From Buxus sempervirens (Eukaryota > Streptophyta > Magnoliopsida > Buxales > Buxaceae), in NCBI GenBank assembly GCA_947561395.2, contig OX387188.1, positions 12,364,061 to 12,428,060 of the forward strand: DNA of 64,000 bases, read 5' to 3'. Each line of letters starts with the position of its first letter. The first letter of the stretch is position 1. Below are positions 10,570 through 22,296 of the stretch, piece by piece. Made by a program: the position numbers and the translations under genes. The notes beneath the pieces are model-generated. The model did not search any database. It was not told the origin of the DNA and saw only the letters and a program-made list of their open reading frames with translations.

Positions 10570-11260
10570 AAAAACCGCCAGTAATACGTTTTACCGGCGG
10601 TTTTTATGGCCGCCGGAAAATAAGTACTCTTTAACCCATGTGCCGGCGGTCATAATAACCGCCGGTATATAGAATCTCCGGCGGTTTTCTAAGCCGCCGG
10701 CGAATGGGTTAGAAAAGTCGAACACATATGCCGACGGCCCTTATAACCGCCGGGATATCGAATTGCCGGCGGTTGTATAAGCCGCCGGCGAATGGGTTAG
10801 GAAGATCTAACCCATATGCCGGCGGCCACATTCACCGCCGGCGTATCAAATGGCCAGCGGGTTTCTAAGCCGCCGGCGAATGGGTAAGGAAAGTCTAACC
10901 CATATACCGGCGGCCACATTAACCGCTGGTAAATCGGTGAGACGTGTCCTAAAGATATGCCGGCGCGCACTATAGCCGTCGGTGTATATAATCTCCGGCG
11001 GTGTTTATGACCGCCGGCAAATGTGTGACAGAACTAGAACCCATTCGCCGGCGGCCATACTAACCGCTGGGCAACATGTTAGCCGGCGGTTAGTCTATCT
11101 ACTGGCTATTATTTGATTTGCTGGCGGGGATAATAGCCGCCGGGAAAACCGCCGGCAAAAACATTTGCCGGCGAGAGGGACCCTCGGCGTCCCTTTAAAG
11201 CGCCGGCAAATCATTTGCCAGCGGTTTTGATGATTTACCGGCGGTTTTACGGCCGTCGGT
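10570..11260. repeat. CACTA subterminal repeats, 86-bp period
   Basis: The word GCCGGCGG or its complement CCGCCGGC occurs every 20-40 bases. In 10640-10960 the array has an 86-bp higher-order period marked by AATGGGTTAG followed by AACCCAT (near 10706, 10792 and 10878). Each unit contains two opposed GC-rich words and can fold into hairpins. The remainder is more degenerate. Confidence 0.9.
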
Positions 11261-11282
11261 AAAAATGAATAATTTTGTAGTG

Positions 11283-12947
11283 TAAGTTCAATGTTCACTT
11301 TGCCACCTCACGTCTTATGTGCAAAGTTGAGTACATAGTCATCATCTTATTGCAGAGAACCCAACCAATACAATATTGGGTTGGCAAGTACAAACCAGTC
11401 ATAGTCCGAGTACATGATAAAATGAGGGAATGTCGCAGCCAATCAGTATAGAGACCTCATCGGGTACACAGTGGAAAGCGTATGTGAACAAAGAATTACA
11501 CCTAATAAAGTACAATCTTTCTCTCTACCTAGCTCATATATAGATCCATGTAGAGCTATGCCCACTAGACAATAAAACCAAAATCAACGTCAAAGTCCAG
11601 CGAGTACAACTCATCACAATCATCAATCTCATCATCTAATGTACATGGGGCATCCCCGAGTACACAGAAACAATATCATCTCAAGTGCATGGGGCATCCC
11701 CAAGTACATGGATGAAAAACATTTACCCAAGTATGTGGGAATCACAACCAACACTCCAAGTACATGGAGGTAATCCAAAACCAAGTGCAAATCTCGACAA
11801 TCTTTCAAATACTAAATCTGTATAAACATCTCGTAATTATCAAAATCAATGCAAGTTTCCAAATAAGATCAATATAACACAAAACAGTCCAAAATGGTAT
11901 CCAAATGCACCCAATCCTCAAATCTGCCCAGAAATGCAATCTCTTTACAAAAACATGACTATATACATCTGTAACACAAGTGGAAAACCTTTAATAATCT
12001 TCGTAATCAAATATGGAACATCAAAACCCTTCTTTATCATAAAATAGGCTAATTTTTGGGGATAAGTGGCTAAATCTTTTGACTAATTTCAAAAATACAA
12101 TTGGCCATTGAAAACATCTTAAAATCACTTTTATAAAGTTGTTACAAAAGTTTAAACCATTGAAAAATCATTTTGAAGTAATTTGGAACCACAACTCTCT
12201 TTTATATCAATACATGAACTATCTTAGTAGAATGTGCCCAAATTTTAAGATAAAATGTATTTAAATATTCGCTCAGTGAAAACACCTTAATAACACCCCA
12301 ATACTTTTTTCACATGAGTTGGATTTGAATAAAAATCATTTTATTGTTGAAAAGTACACAAAATTATGAAAATTAGAAATTCTGTGCTAAGCGCTCGATA
12401 TGGCGCTCGAGCATTAACATATTGGGCATTGGAAAGTCTAGATTTCAACATTGGGTGCTTGATATAGAGCTCAAGCCTATATCGGTTGTTTAGTTTAATT
12501 CTGAAATTCGGCTCTCAGGTTTCTGAAATTTTAATAAAAAACATAGGTGAGGTTCCCAAGTGAGAGCTCGAATGACGTCGGGTTTCCAATAGAAAACAAT
12601 AGAGCGCTCGAACCACATCCAAAGCGGCAAGCCAAATTCCCATAACGCAAATATTTTCGGAAATGTTTTAAGTTTTTCAAAATTAATAACTTCAAATCAT
12701 GATTCAATCATTCTAAAACACTCGTATAACCTCCTAAATTATTAAATAAACATAATCAATTGATTCAAACAACAATTCAACATAATTATGGATTAGATCA
12801 AAGGATTTCAACAATTCCAACTCAAAATTCATAAAACTATCGAAACATGAAAATTTCAATCTATCATGTGATTAATCCGAAATTTAGATGTAATTTGATT
12901 TGAAAAGGTACTACTTACATGAATCGACCATCAATTCAATCTCCAAT
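11283..12947 (-). mobile_element. Z0: reverse-oriented Z-family LTR, visible part
   Basis: The complement shares landmark blocks with the other Z LTRs: GTGAGGTGGCA (11295-11330), tandem GATGCCCC(A/G)TGTACTTGG words (11640-11720), GCTCGAGC words (12385-12640) and an AAGTAGTACC block near 12910. Its left part is cut by the CACTA terminus and it hosts Z1 at 12948, so its right part is outside the window. It is the outermost and hence oldest layer seen. Probably Ty3/gypsy by LTR length and ends; no coding part is visible. Confidence 0.65.
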
Positions 12948-13251
12948 TGTAAAATCCTGAAGTTTAATATTATTAAAAGTTGGAATTTTATAAAGTTTTT
13001 TTTATTGATCAAGTGGTGTTGTGCAGGGAATGAGGTTTAGAGGTGGTTTGGAAAATTTCAGATTAACTAAAACATGGAAAAAGGTGTTTATATTAGGAAG
13101 AAATTAAATTTTATCTTAAATATATTGAGTGGCATTGTATTATGTTATAGTTTACTTTAAACTAGAAGTATTAATGTAGATTGGATAGGTGGACGGGCAC
13201 AAAACAGATAGTTGTGTTTAAGTGGAATATTGGCGGCAACTATAAAAATGA

Positions 13252-15891
13252 TGTAAAACCCCAAATTTAATAAATATTATTAAAGTCAATTATTTAATAA
13301 GTTTAAATAATCTTATTGGGTGGAATTTCAAATATTCGAGGAGCAGGGATAATTGTGGACTTTCACAAGCTTAAAGTATAGAGACGATAAATTAAGGTGA
13401 GTAGTAGCAAGTAATTGTTAAAGGTTTTAATAATAGTGGGTTCAAATTGACTATGAATTAAATTGTTGACGTAGGAAAAATATAGGTGAGCAAACCAGTG
13501 GATCATGAAGGTGGTTATGAGCGCCAATAGGAATTATAAAAAGCCAAAATGCTCATGGTATTGGGTTTCACACAAATCTGATCGAAGAAGGTTCCTTGCT
13601 GGCAGAAACTGAACCAGAGCATTGGAGAATAGAAAAGGATTCTCTGATTCTGTTTGATTGGGAATTGAAGTGGAAGAAGAGCTGATCAAAGCTAAGTGGA
13701 AGCTGTTGGACTCAGTGACATTCAAAGGATTCGTTTAGATCAACTGCAGATCATCGAGTGTTCAGGTGAGTACGAATTTGATCTTAAGTTGTGTGCAAGT
13801 ATGGGGGAAATGAGATTGTGAGCAGATCTAATTAGATCTGGTATTATTTGAGTGTTTGGTGATCAATCAGAGGAGAAATTAGGAAGAGAATCGAGATCAA
13901 AGGTGTCTACGGTTGCCAGAGTTGAGGTCTTATTAATTGGAGCAGATCTCAAGTAAGTAGCACTCTTTAGAAGGTTTAGCATTGATTTACAAGCTCAAGT
14001 TGTAGAGAATTCAAAGTATCAAGTGTGAGATTCAGAATTGGGAGTTTTCGATTTTATTGAAGAACATAAGTATGATTTTGGGAAATTACAAGTCCAAGTG
14101 TTAAAGAATGGACTAGAAAGTATTCCTACAGGATTTAAGAATTATTCCCCCAAAGTTTAGAAGTGTTTAATTAGGTTTTGGTAGTGGAAATTATGAAATA
14201 ATCACAAATAGGGAGTTGCTACTCGTAACCTGGAGATTTGTCTGAGTTTAAGCTCAGTCGCTCGAAGGAAGGCTCGAGCGGCCAAGCTTAAAGCCAAAAC
14301 CTGGTTTCTGTAAGCTCAGTCGCTTGACGCAGGCTTGAGCGCCCTATCGAGCGGTTGTGTTATTTTCCAAAACCTGAAACCAAACTATTTGAAACTGTTG
14401 GCCGCTCGAAGCAGGCTCGAGCGCTGGTTCGAGCTACCATACCAGTAAACCCAGATTCTTCCAACTTGAGTTGATTTCGACTTTGAAATTATTTTTAACC
14501 ACATCCGTCTTATGTACAAGTAAGGTTTAGGTAATTAGAAAGTGCTTGCACAGGAAGTAGATTAAAATTCCATAAAATGAAGAGTTTTTGCATGTTTCCC
14601 TAAAATAGTTCCTTGAGACACTTTTGTACCCAAATCCTTATAAAACAAGATTTTGTTGATTCCACCACTTGTAACACTTCAATTCTCTAAGATCATCCTT
14701 AAGATGTTTTTGAAAGCCAAGTTTAGTAAAGAGTTTAAATTAATTAGATGTCCACCTTATCCATAAGCTAGTAGTTCTTTGATACTTTAAATGATTGTTT
14801 TGGGTTGTAAAGTAATTGTTTGCATCCGATTGATTGTTTTCTCGTATGAGTTTGGTTTTATGGTGAATCCTCTTACTCGGAAATAGAAAGAGTTTTACTT
14901 AACATGAATGAGTTATCTTGCAAACTATTTTGAGAAAGTAAATTTCCTTGAAAGGTTTAAATGGTGAATCTCCTTGATGGAGTGCATTTGGTCATGAGTG
15001 ACCCATGGATTGTATTGAACTATGTTGAATAATTGCTGTTTTGTTTACAAGATTTTGGTCTAGCTTGTTTTGGATCCATGTCTAAGCTTAGTAATGATAT
15101 GTGTTTGCTTCCTTGGTGTAATTGCATGGCCTTGTGTGTTGCCACGACCGGTGTATAGCAGCCAGAAACCCTGCGTAGGCCTGGTTGTCAATGCCGAAAC
15201 CCGGGGAGTAGGCCGGCATTAGATGACGAAACCCTGAGTAGGCCATCATTTCAGAGTTCAGAAACCCTGAGTAGGCCGGAACTGTGTACATGGAGGTGTG
15301 GATGTTGCCTTGGCATGTCTATTACCGAATATAAACAAAATACATAGCATTGACCATGTTGTGAAGTATTAATTGTTGTTGTTGGGTTACTTGAGTGACT
15401 TTATCACTGAGATTATGCGGATGTTAGTTTCTATCATATTTATATGGATTATTCGCTTTCGGATATTATGCGTAGCATGTTTTACTAAATGATATAACTG
15501 TTTTGGCATGCATGTGCTACTTGCTGGGATATTCGTATCTCATTATTTGTTTTGGTTTTGTTTTCAGATACTCGCGGTGGGGCGACCATTGGGGTATATC
15601 CTTCCAGCACATATGGGGAGGAGGATTACTTTTATACCTCTTAGACTAGTAGGTTAAATTCTTGCATGAGGATCTTGATTTGATTTTGGAATGTAATAAT
15701 TGGTATCAGATGTTGTTGTTGGTGGAAATGTTGAATCGAATATATTCCCGCGCTTCCATAGTGAGTATTGTTGCACTCTGATTGTAAATTCATATGATTT
15801 CATCCAGCAATCATATGAGTCGTGGGCCCGTACCTAACCTCCGTGAGACATGTTATATCTTTATTGAACAACATGGATCCAAGGCGTTACA
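13252..15891 (+). mobile_element. Z2: solo LTR, 2.64 kb, TSD AATGA
   Basis: Begins TGTAAAACCCCAAATTT and ends GGATCCAAGGCGTTACA. Flanked by perfect 5-bp duplications AATGA (13247-13251 and 15892-15896). A TATAAAAA box lies at 13535-13542. GCTCGAG-type words lie at 14255-14440 and an array of GAAACCCTGAGTAGGCC-like words at 15165-15285. No internal region, so it is a solo LTR left by recombination. It lies a few bases downstream of the TATA-like site of its host Z1. Confidence 0.9.
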
Positions 15892-17549
15892 AATGAGTAG
15901 TTAGGTTCGTTCATTTCGTTTGCATAGTTGGAGACTCCAGAAGATTCTAAGTGGAGCAAGGGTTATTGTGAGGAAGGTCAAGAGCAAATCGATCAAGAAA
16001 GAAGAAGGAATGAGTGGTTGTGGTTTCTAAACTAAACTAAGGAAAAGAGGAAGTGAAGATCAGTATTAGTACGGGTGAATTTGGTGAGAATTTAGAAGAA
16101 TTTTTATTTCAAATCTAATTCAGGTTAGAAGTTTAGGAATTCGAATTCTCATTGAATTAAAGTGAATTTGGTGTGAATTTAGAAGAATTTTTATTTCAAA
16201 TCTAATTCAGGTTAGTATTTTAGGAATTCAAATTCTCATAGAATTAAAGCAAATTTATAAGAGTTCTATTCAGATTAGAATAGATCTGGGAAAAATTTAG
16301 TGATGAATATGTGAAATTTTCAGTTGCAAAAAATTTCTATCATAGATATCAGATATGAAGAATTTTTTGTGGTTTGGAGTTCGAATTTGGTGTTTAAAAT
16401 GTAAGTAGTACATTTCTAACTCAAAGTGTAAGCACCTCATTTTTGCACCCCTCTAAATTCCAGAAATGAAAAGATATGTCAAACCTTGAGGAGTAGAAAT
16501 TGACTTTCTGATTAAGCTCGAATTGATCGCCATACCTTGTCCCAATGGATAGGAAATCCTGACATGGTTTCAACGTAACTGAGTTTGCTAGAATCGGAGT
16601 CTGGATAAAGAAGATATGAGCAGAACAACCCTAAAAGCAAAATTATAAATAAATGTAGAAAGTTTGTCCACGTGGCAAATGTGCAAGCCACATTAGCCAA
16701 GTAGAAAATTAAAGGGGAAAAGGAAAAAATAGGATGTAAGACAAAACATAAAAGAAAATATCTTAAATTATAATAATAATATTTCTTAAAATATCTTAAT
16801 TTAATTAATTAATTAATTCATAAAATTAAATTTTGGATTTCTCTCATTATTGAAAATTAAGATAAAATCTAACATCACTTCAGCCAAAGAGGAAAGAGAA
16901 AATGAAAATATAAAAAGATTCGTAAATAACTAAAATTAAATTTTGGGTATATACAAATTCATGTATAACCGAAATTCAGTTTCGGGTTCAAAAATCTTTT
17001 TCCTGGATTCTTGTGTCTGACTGATCATCGAAAATCTCTAACAAAATCCGATTGAAATGACCTTAATGTGATCCAAATTATATTTCGGTCATGAAGAAAA
17101 ACATGTATGACCGAAATTGTATTTCGGTCATACACAAAAAAAGAAGAAGCTATAATTGAAATTGAATTTTGGTTATTTATGTTTGAATATATAAGCTAAA
17201 ACTCAGCTCATTTGTAGGGCTGTTCAGCTCATTTTCTCTCCTCTAAACTCTCTCCCACGACCCATTCTCTCTCCCAACCCCACTCTCTCACACCCTAGGC
17301 CTTCTAATCTCTCTCAAACTCCTTCAAACCTTCCTTACTCTTCACCTCAACTAAGAAAAACACCAAAAGTTAGCTTGGAGGAAGAAGGGGAGAATCAGGT
17401 GGGTGTTAGGACTTCTTGGGAAGTTCTCCACACTTTCAAGTGAGCTCACCTCTCTCTTTTCATAACTTATGCAACATAAATGAAATTTATGCCTTTGTAA
17501 GCATGTTTTGGGCACTTTATTTAGTTTCTAAGTCATTTGGCTATACCTC

Positions 17550-20500
17550 TGTAAGACCCCGAATTTTTGGAAAATAATTAAGGCATAAATAAATGAAAGA
17601 AAATAGGGGTATGGATAAAGTAGAAATTTAGAGGATTAATAATTTAAAGAAATAAGAATTTTAAAATAAAAGAGAATTTTAAAAGGAAATCAATTTAGGA
17701 GGATAAAAAGATATTTTCATAAATTCCAAATGAACCAATTTATAAATTAATAGAATTGGAAAATAGAAATTAAAATTTAGTGTGGTTAGGTTGAAGTTAA
17801 ATAGAAATGTTTATGGCTTAAAAGAAGGAAAAAGGGCTATTTGGTATTTATAATTAATTAAAGGCCTTAATTTGGAGAAAAAGTGACTTAACGAGGTGTT
17901 TAGGTAATATTTAGAAATAGGTATTAAAATATGGACGAAATTCATTAAAATTTAGAAGTTTCTTTTATAAGGGATTTAAGAGACAAGATTCTAAAGGGAG
18001 AATTAGAATGGGAGAAACAAGTAGATTAATTAGAAAGTTTCCAAATCCTAATTGGATATCTATTTGGTTAACCTATTTAAGTAAGATATTAGAGAAGAAT
18101 TAGGATTTCTTTTAAATTGAGATTGAATTAAAAGGAGAGAAAAGTAGTGAAAACGTGGGGAGAAAAATAGAGAAGATAGAGAGAGAGAGAAAAGGGAGAA
18201 AACAAAAGACTTTTAGAAAGAGAAGCTGTTGCAGAAATTTCTGACCAATGTTCATCAAAGTTCGATCGGGATAGATTCAACTGTTGGATAGGTCTCAAAT
18301 TTGGAGGTTTTGTTCACAACTGGTTGGGCTACAATCTAAAAGGTGAAGATCTTGTTTGGCGAACCCTAGGATGATGTGATAATAGCAGAAACTTGGATAC
18401 ATCTTCGAATTCAGTGAGAAGATGGATTTCGCGTATTGAGGCAAGTATCAATCACTTGAAAACTGGAGGAACTGCATGACTTTCGTGATTTCAGATGATT
18501 TTTGATTGTTTTGATTTAGATTAAATCATGTTTTATGGATTGAATCGTTTTCCCCGACAAGTTTTCGTGTTCTTGAAAGAAAAATAAAAGAGTATTGATT
18601 TGAGTAGATTTGATCTCTGATGATACTCATAAATCTATAATTAATTGGTGAAAAAAAGGTTTGGAATGTTTTAGAGAAGATTTAGATTAAATAGAAACAA
18701 ATTTAGAACAACTAAAATCAAAGAAATATCACAAAATTCGAAAAAATTGAAAAACTAGAAAATCTGTCGGAATTGGGCGAGCGCTCAACAAACCGCTCAA
18801 GTGCCCATGTCGAGCACCCTCTACCAGAATTTGTATTTTGGGATTTTGAGCCCAGTTTAAATATTAATGAATTTTCTAGCAATTTAATCATTGCAACACC
18901 TATATAAGGGTTAATTTGAGGTGTAGGAATTGATGGATTAAAATTTGGAATTAAGACTAATAATTTGGAATGATGAATGTAAAAAAGTGCTTAAAAGGAC
19001 AATGTAGTGGAATTTGTGGATTAGATATAATTAAATATAAATTTGGAGAATAGAACTTGGTCCTAAACTTGAATATGGATCTGTGTGAACTACTAGAAGT
19101 GATAAATAATAGAGATTGCAAAATTTGACACCTTAGGTTTTAATTGAGGAAATATGGACATTATTGGGTAGTTTAATTAGGAAAGTTTTAGTTAAGACCT
19201 AGGAACTTAATTACTACTTTTTTAATATGAATTACCAATTTGTCTATAACTTAAATAGGTATGATTTAAGTATGATAACATTTATAAAATTTGATTTGGA
19301 GATTTAATCATGGTTTTGGGGTGTGTTTTCTTTAATGGGTTTAATTTTAGGTTAATAATGAATTTCTTGCTTCTCCTCCTACGGTTGAGTGATATTGCTT
19401 CCTGTGGTTGAGTTGATATTAAATTTTATGGCAGAGATGTGTAATCCTCTGTGGTAGAGATGTGTAATCCTTTACGGTAAAGATGGGTAATCCTTAACAA
19501 TAAAGGTGTGTATTCCTCCTGCAGTAGAAGTGTGTATTCTCCCGTGCTAGAGATGCATTACCATGTATCTGTATTATTGTGATTGAGACATGTTCATCAC
19601 TTAAGGGTGCATTAAAATTATTATTTTGAATTATCACTTATGATATTGTGGATTATGGAACTATGCATATGGATTGGCAATATAATTGTAAACAAGATAA
19701 TATTGTGATGCGTGTAAGTTGTGTCTAGCGGGCATAGCTGTGTATGGATCCATAGGCTAAGCTAGATGGTGAAGAGTTATTTACTTTGGTTAGTTACTTT
19801 GACTCCATGATACGCACTTCCTTTCGCAAGTTAGTTAGTTTGCATTGGGGGGGGGGGGGGGGGGGGGGGGGGTTCTCATATACAAACGGGACTCATTTCA
19901 GATTTAGCTTGCTAGTGAGGCTCACGTCAGTGAGGTTATCTTTGTATGTGGTGATAATGTGGCTACCCCCATGATTGTGATTTATGGTGCTGCATGCATG
20001 GTAGTACATGCCAAAACTCCATATTTCTAGATTTATGGTGCTGGTATGTGAGTTTTTTGCACAATAAGCCGATGGCCAGACCCCATATTTCGAGATTTAG
20101 CTTTGCCAATATGGTGGGATTTACGGTTTACTGGCATTCCAATAAATCGTAAGGTGGCATAGTAGTGACTTAGTTACTTTTCAAAGATTTATCTTTCTTC
20201 ATGAGTCATGTGATGTCACATGTTGTGTATTTGTGTATGTTTTAATCGTTTGTTCTAGAATTGTTAATGTGGAACTAATCTTATTTATTTTTTATTGATT
20301 TATCGTTATACCTCATGACTATTTCAAAAAATGGACTGTTTTCTTACATGCACCTTGCTACTTGTTGAGATTTATGTCTCACTCCGGTTTTCCCCATTTT
20401 TCATGTATGCTTGGAGAGATCGTCAAGAATGGGGTAGTGTGCACATTGGTAGACATATGATCATGAACCTGTAATTAATTCAGATTAGAGAATCTTTATT

Positions 20501-20658
20501 TGTAAATTAATTTGTTTAAATTGAAATAATTATGCTATGCTTCCAGTTGTACTTTGATATAAACATAATTTTAAATTCCTCATAAATTCTTGATTGTTCT
20601 GTCCCATTTTCACTAACACTTCGGGTTTGGTTATCTGAACTGGATCCGGGGCGTTACA
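17550..20658 (+). mobile_element. Z3: solo LTR, 3.11 kb, TSD ACCTC
   Basis: Begins TGTAAGACCCCGAATTTTTGG, ends GGATCCGGGGCGTTACA, with perfect duplications ACCTC (17545-17549 and 20659-20663). It carries a short GCGCTCAACAAACCGCTCAAG segment (near 18780), an array of GTAGAGATGTGTAATCC-like words (19380-19560) and a G26 run. Inserted in X1. Solo LTR. Confidence 0.92.
19847..19872. repeat. G26 homopolymer
   Basis: Twenty-six consecutive G within Z3. Such a run can form G-quadruplex DNA; its exact length is also the sort of thing assemblies get wrong. Confidence 0.9.
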
Positions 20659-22296
20659 ACCTCTCCTCTTCTTCTTCTTTGAGTTGGTACTTGAGTTCTT
20701 TAAGAAGTGCCATGGTAAGCTACCTCATAATGGAAGTAACATAAGGGAGGATGAGGGAGTATAAAAGTGTCATCTAAAACCTCATTTTAGTATATTTCAA
20801 TATCTATTTAAAGAAGAGAAGCTTGTTCTTCTCTTTCTTACTCCGGACCCAATGTAACCCTCAATCCCTCATTTCCCTTCTTCTATTTGTTCTTTCTTTA
20901 TGTTTTAAGCATGTGAATTTCCTCCATTAGTTTGATATGTGCATGGTTGAATGTAATCATTAGTCTTAACATGTGCATAATGCTATTAACAATATACACA
21001 TACCACTGTTTTAGCTTTTCATAAGGAGTTATAAGTGGTCCTTAACATGCCTTGTTAATTCCTGTGCACACTGTATGCCTACTCCTACATGTCATTGTTA
21101 TTATGTATTTTATACATGTCTTGCTTATTTTAGTCTCATGCTTTATTGATTGAGTGGGTATGTACATGGTTTGGCCAAATTAGACCATGACAAAGGCTAA
21201 TCAGGCCATCTCTTTTTCTTTTCTTATGAAGAGAGAAGGGATGTCATTAACACCAAAAATAGGGACACCTAAGGTCCCTGTTTTGCCACTTGAGTTTCAT
21301 CTCAAGGTGGGGGAAGCAAGGCCCCAAGCCTTGGTCGTCCTTTTCTTTGGCTTAAAATAAAATTTGAGTAGTTTAAATAGGTTCCAACCCCATTTGCAGG
21401 CCATTGCGGGCCCATCGAGGAGCCCACACATCCCCTGGTCATCCCAAGAGATTAGAGAACCAAGCCCCATGACCAAAATTATACCTCTGAAATTACAGTG
21501 TTCGACCAAAATCTCAGGTCAGTCAAACACTGTATTGTGTGTAACTAAAAATAAATTTCGGCTACGTTGTATATACAGCATGAACGGAATCCAATTCGGG
21601 TTACGCAGTATATACTCCATAACCGAAATCTAATTTCGGTCACCCACAAATTCAAGGTTGATCGAACTATGCTTTCGATCAACCCAGAAAAATTCTAGAA
21701 TTACAGTTTTGGAATTTTAAATTGTATCTTAATTTTTAATTAAGTTAAGCTAATATAATAGGGTTTTAGGGTCATTCCATAACCCAAAATGGGCCTTATG
21801 CCAAGTGGACCCAAATTGAATACCGGCGGGCCTTCCAACGGGACCCATCCTTTCAGACTAACTCACTTGATTAAAATAAACAAGATAAAAATTAATAAAA
21901 GGCCATACCACATGAGGCCCAAACCAAAGCCTAATTGGTAAGCATGTTGGTATGCTAGGTGGTTTCCCAAGGTGGGGGCCTATCGAGTCTCACTCTTCTT
22001 TCTTCTTTCGAAAAGAGAGAAAGAACACCAAATAAACCAAAGTAAGGAGCTTTACCCCTTATGTGCGCGGGGTCGCACGGCGGGGCGCACATGAACGTGG
22101 TGCCTCCTTTTGGGGTAAATCAGGAAATATGAGTCACCACTGCCTGATGGGGTGCAGGTAGACACTTGGGTGCCTAAGTTGGTCTAATTTGATGGTCTAC
22201 GGCTTGAGCTTCTGACTAAGGTCTCGGTTACGGTCTGAGAAAGTCTGAAGACACCCCGGTCCGCCCCACCGATTCAACGGGTCCCTCGGGTCTTCC

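Larger units (their letters stand above)
10201..11282 (+). mobile_element. CACTA (En/Spm) transposon, 3' end
   Basis: The right terminus is TAGTG at 11278-11282, preceded by AATAATTTTG. Read on the other strand this is CACTACAAAATTATTC, a normal plant CACTA terminal inverted repeat. Inside it lies a 0.7-kb subterminal region of alternating GCCGGCGG and CCGCCGGC words, the hallmark of transposase-binding subterminal repeats. To the right the sequence becomes a reverse-oriented long LTR (Z0), so the transposon appears inserted in that LTR. The left terminus is not visible: I find no CACTAC end with matching subterminal repeats in 1-10560, nor the other side of Z0. It is therefore either left of the window or lost. 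Confidence 0.85.
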
